From: Sheuella amnicola
GTDB lineage: Bacteria > Pseudomonadota > Gammaproteobacteria > Burkholderiales > Burkholderiaceae_B
Assembly: GCF_010499255.1 (NCBI RefSeq)
Contig: NZ_JAAGRN010000001.1
Location: 62,001 to 126,000, forward strand
Direction of reading: 5' to 3'
Length of the DNA stretch: 64,000 nt
Shown here one piece after another: positions 17,285 to 26,020 of this stretch (positions are counted from its first letter, which is position 1; every line of letters starts with the position of its first letter). A program made the translations under genes and the position numbers. The notes under the pieces are model-generated. The model made no database searches. It saw nothing but the letters and a program-made list of their open reading frames with translations, and had not been told where the DNA came from.

Positions 17285-17983
17285 ATGGCTGACTATGTTG
17301 TCACCCCGCCAGCCGTAGTCGGCTTGCCCGTCGTCGGTACATCCAAACTTTTCCCTGTCCGTCGCGTATATTGCGTTGGCCGCAATTATGCCGAACATGC
17401 AAAAGAAATGGGCTTCACTGGTCGTGAAGATCCTTTTTTCTTTTGCAAGCCGGCCGATGCACTGATTCCGGTTGCCTCCGGTCAGACTGCAAATATGCCT
17501 TACCCGAGCAAAACATCCAATCTTCACTACGAGATGGAGTTGGTTGTTGCAATAGGTAAGGGAGGACGCGATATTACGGTCGAAAATGCAAACGATCATA
17601 TTTACGGATATGCATTAGGTCTGGACATGACGCGTCGCGATTTGCAAAATGAAAGCAAAAAGCAAGGTCGTCCCTGGGAGACAGGTAAGGCATTCGATCA
17701 TTCTGCGCCTATTGGCCCAGTCCATCCGATTCAGGCAACCGGAGTGTTATCCAAGGGTTCCATTTCGCTTGATGTGAACGGTACACAGCGCCAGATTAGC
17801 GATTTGTCCCAGATGATCTGGAACATTCCAGAAAGCATTTCATATCTCTCCGGCTTGTTTGAACTCGCTCCCGGAGACTTGATCTTTACAGGTACGCCTG
17901 AAGGCGTTGGCGCTGTTGTCAAAGGCGACAAGCTGATTGGCAAGATCGAAGGATTAGGCGAATTTGAAGTCCACATCGTTTGA
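17285..17983 (+). CDS. Fumarylacetoacetate hydrolase family enzyme, fumarylpyruvate hydrolase-like
   Basis: A 232-aa FAH-fold hydrolase. The conserved start of the catalytic domain, VYCVGRNYAEHAKEMG, lies near 29-44; the metal ligands are expected in LHYEMELVVAIGKGG (Glu-x-Glu near 81-83) and the downstream GYALGLDMTRRDLQ; the C-terminal FTGTPEGVGAV motif is at about 200-210. The length and the FTGREDPFFFCKPADAL segment fit NagK-type fumarylpyruvate hydrolases of the gentisate pathway, which make fumarate and pyruvate. No gentisate dioxygenase or isomerase lies nearby, so the substrate remains inferred. Confidence 0.85.
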   Translation: MADYVVTPPAVVGLPVVGTSKLFPVRRVYCVGRNYAEHAKEMGFTGREDPFFFCKPADALIPVASGQTANMPYPSKTSNLHYEMELVVAIGKGGRDITVENANDHIYGYALGLDMTRRDLQNESKKQGRPWETGKAFDHSAPIGPVHPIQATGVLSKGSISLDVNGTQRQISDLSQMIWNIPESISYLSGLFELAPGDLIFTGTPEGVGAVVKGDKLIGKIEGLGEFEVHIV

Positions 17984-17991
17984 TGCGAACC

Positions 17992-18029
17992 GCCCGACAA
18001 GGTTTTGACCGAGTCGGGTGTTTGTGATT
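17992..18029. terminator. Possible weak terminator between convergent genes
   Basis: A CCCGAC/GTCGGG stem (17993-17998 with 18013-18018) with a 14-base loop is followed by TGTTTGTGATTTTTT on the plus strand. It lies between the stops of the FAH gene and the convergent SDR gene. Confidence 0.5.
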
Positions 18030-18031
18030 TT

Positions 18032-18796
18032 TTAACGAGGCGTCATCCGGATTGCACCATCAAGACGAATCGTTTCGCCGTTTAACATCGGATTTTCAAG
18101 AATGTGAAGCGCCATCATGGCGAATTCATCCGGATGGCCAAGTCGTGCCGGGTGCGGTACGGATGCCCCCAGAGATGCTTTGACATTTTCAGGCAGCCTG
18201 GCGAGTAGGGGGGTATCAAAAATTCCCGGTGCAATCGTGCAGACGCGAATTTGACGATGCGCAAGATCCCGAGCGGCAACCAGGGTCATGCCCACGATTC
18301 CAGCTTTTGCAGATGCATAGGGCACCTGACCAATTTGACCATCGAATGCGGCAACCGATGCTGTTAGTACGCATGCGCCACGTTCGCCGTCAATGGGTTC
18401 GTTTTTAGCCATGCGCACGGCTGCAAGCCTCAGGCTATTGAAGGTGCCGATGACATTGACCCGTACGATATCTTCAAACTTTTCGAGAGACCCCGGTGAT
18501 CCGTCTTTTTCGACCAGACGAACCGCACCCCCATAGCCGGCGCAGTTGATCAGTGCGCGCAACGTACCAAGCGATTCAGCTACGTTGAAAACATGCTCCA
18601 TCTGCTCGGTATCGCATACGTCTGCTTTGACAAATCGGGCATGCTCGCCCAATGATCCGATGACGGCTTCGCCTCGTTCTGCTGAATGATCCGCGATAAC
18701 CACGGACACACCTCGGGCAAGTAGTTGACGCGCGCAAGCCAGACCGAGTCCCGACGCACCGCCCGTAATCACTGCTGACATATTTTGAAGTTTCAT
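18032..18796 (-). CDS. Short-chain dehydrogenase, 3-hydroxyacyl-CoA dehydrogenase type-2-like
   Basis: A 254-aa NAD(P)-dependent SDR. The cofactor motif TGGASGLG lies at 11-18, NCAGYGG near 84-90, and the catalytic Ser147, Tyr160 and Lys164 (YASAK) are in place. The C-terminal motif LNGETIRLDGAIRM closely matches the second SDR at 41.2-41.9 kb, so the two are paralogues. I placed the start at 18796, giving MKLQNMSAVITGG behind an AGAGAA ribosome site; a longer frame upstream has no family similarity. By family (HSD17B10-like) it may act on 2-methyl-3-hydroxybutyryl-CoA or a similar substrate. It faces divergently from nudC. Confidence 0.88.
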   Translation of the reverse strand: MKLQNMSAVITGGASGLGLACARQLLARGVSVVIADHSAERGEAVIGSLGEHARFVKADVCDTEQMEHVFNVAESLGTLRALINCAGYGGAVRLVEKDGSPGSLEKFEDIVRVNVIGTFNSLRLAAVRMAKNEPIDGERGACVLTASVAAFDGQIGQVPYASAKAGIVGMTLVAARDLAHRQIRVCTIAPGIFDTPLLARLPENVKASLGASVPHPARLGHPDEFAMMALHILENPMLNGETIRLDGAIRMTPR

Positions 18797-18925
18797 TTTT
18801 TGTTCTCTAAAATGGTTCTTCACTGATAATAATTGATGCTGTTCGGTTTTAGGGCGATGTATATTTATCGCCATGGAGTAGGATGCTGAAATTGAATAAA
18901 CAAAAAAAATGGGACATGAAACATC

Positions 18926-19690
18926 ATGAGTGAAGCAAGTTACTGGCTGATTCGTTTCGAAAATCAAGTGTTAGTTAGATTTGAGGCTGGCGAAAATGTA
19001 TTTCCGTTCGGCTCTGCCGCAGATTTTGGTCATCCGGAAAACCCGTTATTGATCGGTCAATGGAATGGCCGTAATTGTTATGCAGCCGATTTTCATGCGT
19101 TGCCCGAATCGATTGGCGGCGAGTTGATGCCGGTTAGAAGTCTTTTCGGTGCAGCTGGTGAAGAGGCCTTTTTTCTTGCTGGTCGAGGAACCCAATACAT
19201 GGACTGGTACAAAAACCATCAGTTCTGCGGTCGTTGCGGGACCAAAAGCAACATGAAATCCGACGAGTTCGCAATGGAGTGCCCATCGTGCAAATTGATT
19301 GCTTATCCAAGAATTTCGCCTGCGGTGATGGTATTGATCGAACGTGGAAATGAGTTGTTGTTGGCAAGAAGTCCGCACTTCAAACCGGGTGTGTTCAGTG
19401 CGCTTGCAGGATTTGTTGAGCCCGGCGAAACGCTCGAACAGTGCGCAGTTCGAGAAGTGCGGGAGGAGGTTGGTGTCGAAATCACCAATCTGAGATATTT
19501 CAAGAGTCAGCCCTGGCCGTTCCCGAATTCGCTGATGTTGGCATTTTTTGCCGATTATGCGGGTGGAGAAATCAATCCGGATCCGAACGAGATTGAGGCG
19601 GCAGGGTGGTTTTCGAAAGATGATTTACCTCGTTTGCCCGACCCGGTCAGTATCGCCCGTCATTTGATTGATGCATCTCTCCAATCTTAA
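18926..19690 (+). CDS. nudC: NAD+ diphosphatase / RNA deNADding Nudix hydrolase NudC
   Basis: NudC splits NADH and removes NAD caps from RNA 5' ends. The 254-aa protein has the full set of parts: an N-terminal variable domain, a four-Cys zinc ribbon (CGRCG near 97-101 and CPSCK near 115-119), and the Nudix box GFVEPGETLEQCAVREVREEVG starting near residue 155. The SQPWPFPNSLM motif, specific for the NADH-pyrophosphatase branch, is present near 190-200. Transcribed divergently from the SDR gene, with a 12-base gap to the following hydroxyacid dehydrogenase gene. Confidence 0.96.
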   Translation: MSEASYWLIRFENQVLVRFEAGENVFPFGSAADFGHPENPLLIGQWNGRNCYAADFHALPESIGGELMPVRSLFGAAGEEAFFLAGRGTQYMDWYKNHQFCGRCGTKSNMKSDEFAMECPSCKLIAYPRISPAVMVLIERGNELLLARSPHFKPGVFSALAGFVEPGETLEQCAVREVREEVGVEITNLRYFKSQPWPFPNSLMLAFFADYAGGEINPDPNEIEAAGWFSKDDLPRLPDPVSIARHLIDASLQS

Positions 19691-19702
19691 GCGGGTAATC
19701 AT

Positions 19703-20671
19703 ATGACTCGTCCAATCGTATTGGCTTCGCAGCCGATGAACGCATATGCCGAAAGTATTTTGAGCCGTTATGGTGAATGTCGCGTGGCAACCGATATGTC
19801 AGAGCAAACGCTTTGTCGAGAAATTCGAGATGCGGTTGCGCTTGTTGTCAGAGGTCAGGCGCCTGTCACCGCGGCGGTGATTGCCGCTGCACCGAAATTA
19901 AAAGTGATCGGTCGAACAGGCGTCGGCTATGACACGATCGACATTCCGGCTGCAACTGCTCGTGGTATTCCTGTTGTGCACACCCCTGGCGTAGGCGCGC
20001 GGGCTGTTGCGGAAGCCGCAGTTGCCTTCATGCTGGCTTTATGCAAAATGATCCCGTACTGGGATGAGCAACTCAAAGGTGGAAACTGGAATGCCCGTTA
20101 CGGCATTCAGGGCAATGATCTCGATGGGCATACCGTCGGGATTGTCGGTTTCGGCCGAATCGGAAAACTGGTCGCCGAATTATTGGCTCCTTTCAATATG
20201 ACTGTGCTCGCTCATGATCCCGTCAAGGATCTTGAAACAGCACAAAGATTGAATGTCACGATGGTTGAAATGGACGAGCTGCTGGATCGTTCGAATTTTC
20301 TGACGCTGCATCTTCCGGAAAATGCCGAAACAATGGGTTTCATAAATCGCGATAAATTGTCCAGGCTTCAAAAAGGATCCTATTTGATTAATCTGGCTCG
20401 GGGCGGAGTCATAGACAGCCTCGATCTAGTTGACGAGTTTTTGTCGAATGGTCATTTGGCCGGAGCGGCCCTGGATGTTTTCAACCAGGAGCCTCCAAAT
20501 CTTAAACATCCGATTTTCAGGCACAAGAATATTCTGGTATCTCCTCATTCGATGGCGACGACCCAGGGCGCAATGAAGCGGATATTCCAGTCAATGACGG
20601 ACGATATGTCGGCTATTCTGGATGGCAGAGTTCCTGCTCATGTCGTAAATAGGGAAGTGCTCAAGCTTTGA
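19703..20671 (+). CDS. D-2-hydroxyacid dehydrogenase (phosphoglycerate dehydrogenase-like)
   Basis: A 322-aa member of the D-isomer-specific 2-hydroxyacid dehydrogenases. The NAD-binding motif GIVGFGRIGKLVAELL lies near 153-168. The catalytic residues are Arg in NLARGG near 232-237, Glu in the following DVFNQEPP, and His in VSPHSMATT near 281-289. It lacks the ACT regulatory domain of full-length SerA. Lies 12 bases after nudC and upstream of a Bug receptor, a frequent pairing in Burkholderiales where such dehydrogenases accompany uptake of hydroxy- or dicarboxylic acids. Substrate unknown. Confidence 0.88.
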   Translation: MTRPIVLASQPMNAYAESILSRYGECRVATDMSEQTLCREIRDAVALVVRGQAPVTAAVIAAAPKLKVIGRTGVGYDTIDIPAATARGIPVVHTPGVGARAVAEAAVAFMLALCKMIPYWDEQLKGGNWNARYGIQGNDLDGHTVGIVGFGRIGKLVAELLAPFNMTVLAHDPVKDLETAQRLNVTMVEMDELLDRSNFLTLHLPENAETMGFINRDKLSRLQKGSYLINLARGGVIDSLDLVDEFLSNGHLAGAALDVFNQEPPNLKHPIFRHKNILVSPHSMATTQGAMKRIFQSMTDDMSAILDGRVPAHVVNREVLKL

Positions 20672-20759
20672 AGTAAATCATTCGCTGTTTTGACGAAAAG
20701 TGTATTGCCGTAAATTTTGCTGCATCTTTAATCACTTGATTTATTTAACGGAGCAACAG

Positions 20760-21743
20760 ATGAAACTCGGAATCAAACGCATTGCATTTTTAGGTTTGAC
20801 ATTGTGTGGGTCTATGGGGTTCATCGCGCATGCGCAAACATCACAATGGCCTGATAAGTCAATCAGCATGATTGTGGGATTTCCGGCCGGAGGTCCGACG
20901 GATTTGGCCGCGCGAAGTCTCGCGCCTTCAATGCAAAAGCAGCTTGGCCAGACGATCGTAATCGAAAATAAACCCGGCGCGACCGGATCGATTGCCGCCG
21001 CTCAAGTCAAGCGGGCTGCCCCTGATGGCTATACTTTGTTCGTTTCCTCGATCGGTACTTTTGTCGTTGCCCCGCATTTACTCAAGCAAATCAATTACGA
21101 TGCCTTGAAGGATTTTGACTATATCAGTCTACCGTTTCAGGCCCCCAATGTTCTTGTGACCGGACCCGCCAGACCGGAGCGTACTGTTGCACAAGTATTG
21201 GCTGCCATGAAGAAGCAACCGGGCAAACTGACGTTCGCCAGTTCCGGGGTAGGGGCGTCTGATCACCTGTCTGCCGAACTGCTCTGGCAACAGAGTAAAA
21301 CGCAAGGGTTGCATGTTCCCTATAAAGGCGGTGCACCAGCCATGCAAGATACGCTTGGTGGACAGGTAGATTTTTTTATGACCAATATTAATGCGGTGTT
21401 GCCGCATATCTTGGCCGGCCGATTGCATGCGATTGCGATAACCGATAATAAAAGATCGCCTGCTTTACCGGATGTGCCTACGTTTGCGGAGGCTGGCGTG
21501 CCGGGAATGGAAGTGTACGGATGGCAAGGCTTGGTTGCTCCGAAAGGATTGCCTGAGCCGGTGAAAAAGAAAATCAGCGACGCTGCGATTCAAGCAATGC
21601 GTGATCCCGATACTGTAAAGAAACTCAATAATCTCGGGGTGACGATTGTTGCAAACACGCCCGAAGAGTTCACTGCGTTTGTCGAGCGTGAGAACAAGCG
21701 CTGGAAAGATTTGATTCAGGCAAGAAAGATTTCCGTGGATTGA
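20760..21743 (+). CDS. Bug/TctC-family tripartite tricarboxylate transporter solute receptor
   Basis: A periplasmic binding protein of 327 aa. The signal peptide spans about residues 1-26 with an AHA-Q cleavage site. The mature part shows the Bug hallmarks: WPDKSISMIVGFPAGGPTDLAAR after the N-terminus, ENKPGATGSIAAAQVKRAAPDGYTL in the middle, and VPYKGGAPAMQDTLGGQVD near 186-204. I chose the ATG at 20760 behind a GGAG site; an upstream in-frame start would bury the signal peptide. The genus-rich Bug family is a mark of Bordetella and relatives. No tctA/tctB membrane genes are in the window, so this is an orphan receptor. The ligand is probably a carboxylate. Confidence 0.93.
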   Translation: MKLGIKRIAFLGLTLCGSMGFIAHAQTSQWPDKSISMIVGFPAGGPTDLAARSLAPSMQKQLGQTIVIENKPGATGSIAAAQVKRAAPDGYTLFVSSIGTFVVAPHLLKQINYDALKDFDYISLPFQAPNVLVTGPARPERTVAQVLAAMKKQPGKLTFASSGVGASDHLSAELLWQQSKTQGLHVPYKGGAPAMQDTLGGQVDFFMTNINAVLPHILAGRLHAIAITDNKRSPALPDVPTFAEAGVPGMEVYGWQGLVAPKGLPEPVKKKISDAAIQAMRDPDTVKKLNNLGVTIVANTPEEFTAFVERENKRWKDLIQARKISVD

Positions 21744-21770
21744 GCATATATGCCTTGGTGACGCGCCGGG

Positions 21771-22481
21771 TTATTTCAGCCAGGCGTCCAGGGCACGGTT
21801 CACCTCAGCAGGTTGCTCCATCGTTGACAAGTGTCCGCAATGCTCGATGATGACTAATTTAGCTTGCGGGACTTGTTTGACAATGTCTTCATGCATCGAG
21901 ACGGGTGTGGAAGTGTCTTGCCTACCGCAAAGGACAAGCGTTGGGCATTGAATGTTCTTTAGGCTCGAAAATGAGTTCGCTCGTTCGATGATCGCCCGTT
22001 GTTGCTGTCCAAAAGCTTTCAATCCGACATTGAGCACCATTTCGCGCACTTTTTCGAATAGCGTGGGTTTTGCCACCATGTCGGGATGCATCCAGCGTGC
22101 CGGCAACTGATCGGCCAGGGCGGCCAGTCCTTTTTCGTTTGCTGTTTGCAAGTCGATTTTTCTTTGGATTGTGCGCTCAGGGTTTTCGGACTCGGCGGAC
22201 GTATCGAGCAGGGCCAAACGAATCACGCGTTCGGGTGCCCGTCGCATCACTTCGAACGCAACGTATCCGCCCATCGATAATCCCATCAAGTAGAACTCTT
22301 CAGGCGCATGTTGCAGGACTTGCTGTGCAAAGTCCGCAATCGAATCACCTTGCCTGAAAACCATCGGCATACAGCGATACCGATCTGAAAAGTGATCGAC
22401 TTGATTTTGCCATAGTGCTTCACTGCACATATGGCCTGATAGCATGACAAGAACAGGGCGGGTGTCGGAAGGATTTGTCAT
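21771..22481 (-). CDS. Alpha/beta-fold hydrolase
   Basis: A 236-aa cytoplasmic hydrolase. The nucleophile elbow GLSMGG places Ser69; the acid is the Asp in CGRQDTSTP near 186-194, and the base is the His in CGHLSTMEQP near 215-224. The oxyanion region MLSGHMCS lies near 13-20. It starts only 4 bases after the enoyl-CoA hydratase stop, on the same strand, so the two are probably one operon. Substrate unknown; an ester, lactone or CoA thioester would fit the context. Confidence 0.85.
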   Translation of the reverse strand: MTNPSDTRPVLVMLSGHMCSEALWQNQVDHFSDRYRCMPMVFRQGDSIADFAQQVLQHAPEEFYLMGLSMGGYVAFEVMRRAPERVIRLALLDTSAESENPERTIQRKIDLQTANEKGLAALADQLPARWMHPDMVAKPTLFEKVREMVLNVGLKAFGQQQRAIIERANSFSSLKNIQCPTLVLCGRQDTSTPVSMHEDIVKQVPQAKLVIIEHCGHLSTMEQPAEVNRALDAWLK

Positions 22482-22485
22482 GTCA

Positions 22486-23265
22486 TTACTTCCCCGTGAA
22501 TCGGGCGGCCCGCTTTTCTTTCCATGCCAAGGCGCCTTCTTTCATATCGCTCGATTTTTCTGATGCGACAACGGCATCCCGTATGGCTTGCTCTTCAACT
22601 ACGCCCCTTGCGATCAAGTTCAAATGTTTTTTAATTCCGAGTAGGGCGATAGGTGCCATGCCGGCGATTTGCGCGCTGAGCTCGTCAAGACGAACGTAAA
22701 GATGTTCGGGTTCGAGCATTTCGTCGATGAAACCCATCTTTAGCATTTCTTCCGCTTCGATTTTCTGAGCAGTCAAGAAGAGTTTTTTAGCGTGATTTAA
22801 TCCCAGACGAGTGATGTAACGGACCATCCCACCCGGATAAAAGTGAAGGCCTAGCTTGGCAGCCGGCATAAACATGTTAGCGGTGTGAACGCCCAGTCGA
22901 AAATCACAGGCTAAACATAAGTCGGTCCCGCCACCGTATACGCCACCATTGATGGCAACGATTGTGACTGGTCTGGCTCGTTCGATCAGGTCAACGGTGT
23001 CGCCAAAGTAGGTTGCAGATGGGGCGGAATCGGCGGCCATGGAAGATATATCGTATCCACTGCAAAAATATTTGCCATCAGCGATGAATCTCAGCACTAG
23101 TATCTGTTCTTGCTGATTCACTGTGTGGATATGTTCTTTGATGACATCCAGATCGGCAGGACTGAGCCTGTTGGCATAAGCCGGATTGCGCAACCGGATC
23201 GTGGCGATGCGACCATCGATAGTCAAGTCCGGAGTGGTAGGTTCGTTGGGCGTGGTTGTGCTCAT
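22486..23265 (-). CDS. Enoyl-CoA hydratase/isomerase family protein
   Basis: A 259-aa crotonase-fold protein. The CoA-binding and oxyanion-hole parts are visible: YFCSGYDISSMAAD near 67-80, and the second oxyanion strand AINGGVYGGGTDLCLACDFR near 105-124. The usual first catalytic Glu of hydratases is replaced within the GGGTDLCLACD stretch, so isomerase, hydrolase or decarboxylase chemistry is possible. Operon partner of the alpha/beta hydrolase that follows by 4 bases. The start ATG lies 140 bases from the divergent MDR gene. Confidence 0.87.
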   Translation of the reverse strand: MSTTTPNEPTTPDLTIDGRIATIRLRNPAYANRLSPADLDVIKEHIHTVNQQEQILVLRFIADGKYFCSGYDISSMAADSAPSATYFGDTVDLIERARPVTIVAINGGVYGGGTDLCLACDFRLGVHTANMFMPAAKLGLHFYPGGMVRYITRLGLNHAKKLFLTAQKIEAEEMLKMGFIDEMLEPEHLYVRLDELSAQIAGMAPIALLGIKKHLNLIARGVVEEQAIRDAVVASEKSSDMKEGALAWKEKRAARFTGK

Positions 23266-23406
23266 GTTTTTAGGACGTCATCCGTATTCTTTTACTCATA
23301 TTACATAAATTAACAGATCAGGTCTTTTTCTTGCGCTTGAGGTTGCCGGGATTTAACATTTGTTTTCATAAGTAGTCATGGAATAAAACAGCTTGGGGGA
23401 GAAGAT

Positions 23407-24396
23407 ATGAAAGCAGCCTGGTACGAAAAAAACGGTGAAGCCAGAGATGTATTGATTGTCGATGATGTTCATACGCCGCAGCCCGGCCCCGGCGAGGTTC
23501 GGGTCAAAATCATGGTGTCCGGAGTGAATCCCTCTGATTTCAAATCACGTCGCACGCGTCCTCTTAATGCTGACCGGATCATTCCCCATAGCGATGCAGG
23601 TGGTGTCATTGACGCTGTCGGAGAGGGCGTCCCCCATGAGCGAATCGGACAGCGAGTCTGGGTTTGGAATGGGCAGTGGCAGCGTCCCTTTGGCACGTGT
23701 GCGCAATATATTGCCATCCCGTCTGATCTTGCAGTCGACTTGCCCGCCAACTGCGATTACGACGCGGCGGCTTGCATGGGCATTCCGGGCCTGACGGCAT
23801 TTGAAGCTGTTCGTCGCTTAGGTGACATTTCTGGCAAAACGATACTTGTGATCGGTGCCGCCTCATCTGTCAGTCACTACGCTGTTCAGATGGCTGTTTT
23901 GAAAGGGGCACGCGTGATCGGCACGGTAGGTTCCGAAGCAAAAGCCGCCCATGCACGTGCAGCGGGCGCGACTGACACAATCAACTACAAAACCGAAAAT
24001 GTGGCAGAGCGGGTCAAGGCACTCACAGGTGGTCGGGGCGTGGATGGCATTATCGACATGGATTTTTCCACAACAATTGATTTGATCCGAAAGGGTGCAC
24101 TCGCACCGCATGGAACGCTTTCTTGCTTCGGATCCAATTCGCATGACGAGCCTCAAGTGCCGTTTCGATTGATGCTGACGACTTCTTTGAACATGCATTT
24201 TTTTCTGATTTATGATCTGACGGCCTCAGAGCGGGCTTACGCAGTAAAAGAGCTTAATGCGCTTCTTGCCTCCGGCCGCTTAAAGCACGCCATTGCCGCG
24301 AGGTTCAGTCTTGATCAAATCGTCGCCGCACATGAAAGCGTAGAGCAGGGACGTTATATGGGCAATGTCGTGATCGATATGACCTTATCGTCTTGA
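23407..24396 (+). CDS. MDR-superfamily NADPH:quinone reductase-like oxidoreductase
   Basis: A 329-aa zinc-independent medium-chain dehydrogenase of the quinone reductase branch. N-terminal GroES-like part with PGPGEVRVKIMVSGVNPSD near 27-45; cofactor-binding Rossmann domain with VIGAASSVSHYAVQMA near 144-159, where the usual GGAGGVG pattern is changed to GAASSVS; GGRGVDGIIDMDF near 204-216. No zinc-binding cysteine cluster is visible. Transcribed divergently from the enoyl-CoA hydratase gene, separated by 141 bases that hold both promoters. Confidence 0.88.
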   Translation: MKAAWYEKNGEARDVLIVDDVHTPQPGPGEVRVKIMVSGVNPSDFKSRRTRPLNADRIIPHSDAGGVIDAVGEGVPHERIGQRVWVWNGQWQRPFGTCAQYIAIPSDLAVDLPANCDYDAAACMGIPGLTAFEAVRRLGDISGKTILVIGAASSVSHYAVQMAVLKGARVIGTVGSEAKAAHARAAGATDTINYKTENVAERVKALTGGRGVDGIIDMDFSTTIDLIRKGALAPHGTLSCFGSNSHDEPQVPFRLMLTTSLNMHFFLIYDLTASERAYAVKELNALLASGRLKHAIAARFSLDQIVAAHESVEQGRYMGNVVIDMTLSS

Positions 24397-24404
24397 CAAT
24401 GTTA

Positions 24405-24435
24405 GGGGGTGCATTGCACCCTTTGCGTCGTCCGT
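24405..24435. terminator. Possible weak terminator between convergent genes
   Basis: GGGTGC-ATT-GCACCC (24407-24421) forms a compact hairpin in the 40-base gap between the MDR and AEC stops. Only a short T-rich stretch follows on either strand. Confidence 0.4.
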
Positions 24436-24436
24436 T

Positions 24437-25381
24437 TTACTCTATTCGACTTGTAACCCAGGCAGTCAATGCCGAAATCGTCATGACGGATAAAACGGTG
24501 GATAGCAAAATGGCGCGGGCACTTGATGAGGCATCCCTAGCGTAGAGGTTAGCCATCATGAAGGGGCCTGTACCGACCGGAAGCGCTGCCATCAGTATGG
24601 CAATCAAGGCCCACATGGATGGCATGTCGAAGATAAACAGTACGCAAAATGCGGCGATCAAAGGTTGCAGAATAAGTTTTAGCGCAACGATGCGGTATAC
24701 CCCATCTCCGGCAACCGATTTGGAGCTTTGCGCCAGAAACAGGCCGATCGAGATGAGAGCGCAAGGGGTTGCCGCCTCTCCAAGCAAATTAAAGTATCTG
24801 TCGACCGAGACGGGCAGGCTCCAGGGGCTAGCCGAAATTGCAACGCCAAGGAGGGGAGCAATGAGTAGCGGATTCCTTAGCATGGCGGCAAGAATTTTCA
24901 GCAATGTCTTTAAGACGTTGCCATCGCGATTGCGTTGCAGTTCGATAAAAGCAATCGTTACTGCAAATAAAAGAGAAACTGTAAATAATGTGGCGATAAT
25001 CGATGGCCCTAGACTGGCCGATCCGAAAATCATCAGACAAAGCGGAATCCCCATGAAACCGCAGTTTGAGTATCCACTGGTCATGCAATCGATCATTCTA
25101 TCGACGGGGTGTTGCGGGGAGTGCCGAGACAAATAGGCCTGAACTCCTGCAGTCGTGAAAATACTGATGCCGAACGACAGGAAGAATCCGGGTTGAGCCA
25201 GGTCTGTCAATCGTGCGTGTGCCATGGCGTAAAACAATTGGGAAGGCAGTGCCAGATAGATGACGAACTTGTTCAGCCCTTCCATGCTGAGTGCGGAAAG
25301 TAATTTGAACCTTGCGCACAGCCAGCCGGTCAGAATCAAGGCGAATATCGGAAATACTGCATCAATGACCGGAGCGATCAT
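24437..25381 (-). CDS. AEC (auxin efflux carrier) family transporter
   Basis: A 314-aa inner-membrane protein with about 10 hydrophobic helices. The N-terminal half has FPIFALILTGWLCARFKLLS near 10-29 and the conserved FVIYLALPSQLF near 38-49; the C-terminal half repeats the fold and ends with LPVGTGPFMMANLYA near 270-284. Bacterial AEC proteins (MdcF, MleP) often carry malonate or malate. I chose the ATG giving MIAPVIDAVFPIF, since the longer upstream frame overlaps the divergent GNAT gene. The 65-base gap to the GNAT gene must hold both promoters. Confidence 0.88.
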   Translation of the reverse strand: MIAPVIDAVFPIFALILTGWLCARFKLLSALSMEGLNKFVIYLALPSQLFYAMAHARLTDLAQPGFFLSFGISIFTTAGVQAYLSRHSPQHPVDRMIDCMTSGYSNCGFMGIPLCLMIFGSASLGPSIIATLFTVSLLFAVTIAFIELQRNRDGNVLKTLLKILAAMLRNPLLIAPLLGVAISASPWSLPVSVDRYFNLLGEAATPCALISIGLFLAQSSKSVAGDGVYRIVALKLILQPLIAAFCVLFIFDMPSMWALIAILMAALPVGTGPFMMANLYARDASSSARAILLSTVLSVMTISALTAWVTSRIE

Positions 25382-25446
25382 GTTCAAATCGTGAAATATG
25401 GAAAAAGATATGAAAGTGTACTCTGCCGCATGAAGGGGATTTCCGA

Positions 25447-25881
25447 ATGACCGAAAAGACAAGGCATAACATCCGGTTGGGATCATGGGATGATTTGAAA
25501 GACGATGCAGCACCGATACGCATGCAGGTCTTCGTGGTTGAACAACGTGTACCTTTGGAAGAAGAGATTGATGTTGCGGATTCGTTATGCGTGCATGCTG
25601 TCGCATATGCCGCTCAGGGCGTAGCGATCGGAACAGGCAGGTTGCTGCCTGATGGCCATATCGGGCGGATGTCTGTACTCATAGAGCATCGAGGCAAAGG
25701 TGTCGGTGGCGAGATCCTTCAGGCACTCATGGATCATGCCCGATTGATCGGGTTCAATGAAGTCGCGCTGAGTGCGCAAACCCATGCGCTGGGGTTCTAT
25801 CGGCAGTATGGTTTTGTGGAGGAAGGTGAAGAATATCTTGACGCTAACATTCCGCATCTGATGATGAGGCGATCCCTGTAA
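25447..25881 (+). CDS. GNAT-family N-acetyltransferase
   Basis: A 144-aa single-domain GNAT enzyme of the ElaA/YjcF type. VFVVEQRVPLEEEID near 29-43 and the acetyl-CoA pyrophosphate loop EHRGKGVGGEILQAL near 80-94 (R/Q-x-x-G-x-G/A pattern) are clear; the C-terminal ALGFYRQYGFVEEGEEY stretch is typical. Substrate unknown. It is followed by a strong inverted repeat that also ends tRNA-Leu. Confidence 0.9.
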   Translation: MTEKTRHNIRLGSWDDLKDDAAPIRMQVFVVEQRVPLEEEIDVADSLCVHAVAYAAQGVAIGTGRLLPDGHIGRMSVLIEHRGKGVGGEILQALMDHARLIGFNEVALSAQTHALGFYRQYGFVEEGEEYLDANIPHLMMRRSL

Positions 25882-25938
25882 TTGCGTCCAGATATAGTTG
25901 CAAGGCCTGATGGTGAAAACAAAAAGGGAGCGTAAAAC

Positions 25939-25977
25939 AAAAAACCTCAAAATCTAAAAAGAATTTTGAGGTTTTGC
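25939..25977. terminator. Bidirectional terminator between GNAT gene and tRNA-Leu
   Basis: A perfect 13-bp stem (25941-25953 with 25963-25975). On the minus strand it is followed by TTTTTTGTTTT, a strong signal ending the tRNA-Leu transcript; on the plus strand a shorter T run serves the GNAT gene. Confidence 0.9.
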
Positions 25978-26020
25978 TGTCTGTCGAAGGATTAAGCACG
26001 TTAAATGCTTTACACTTCTT

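Noticed and set aside
18853-18872. Inverted repeat GGCGAT-N8-ATCGCC between the SDR and nudC as an operator
   Set aside because: Short and without other support; such a repeat may occur by chance in a 130-base gap.
18797-18967. Longer start for the SDR at 18 kb
   Set aside because: It would run into the nudC coding region on the other strand and adds 57 residues with no family match.
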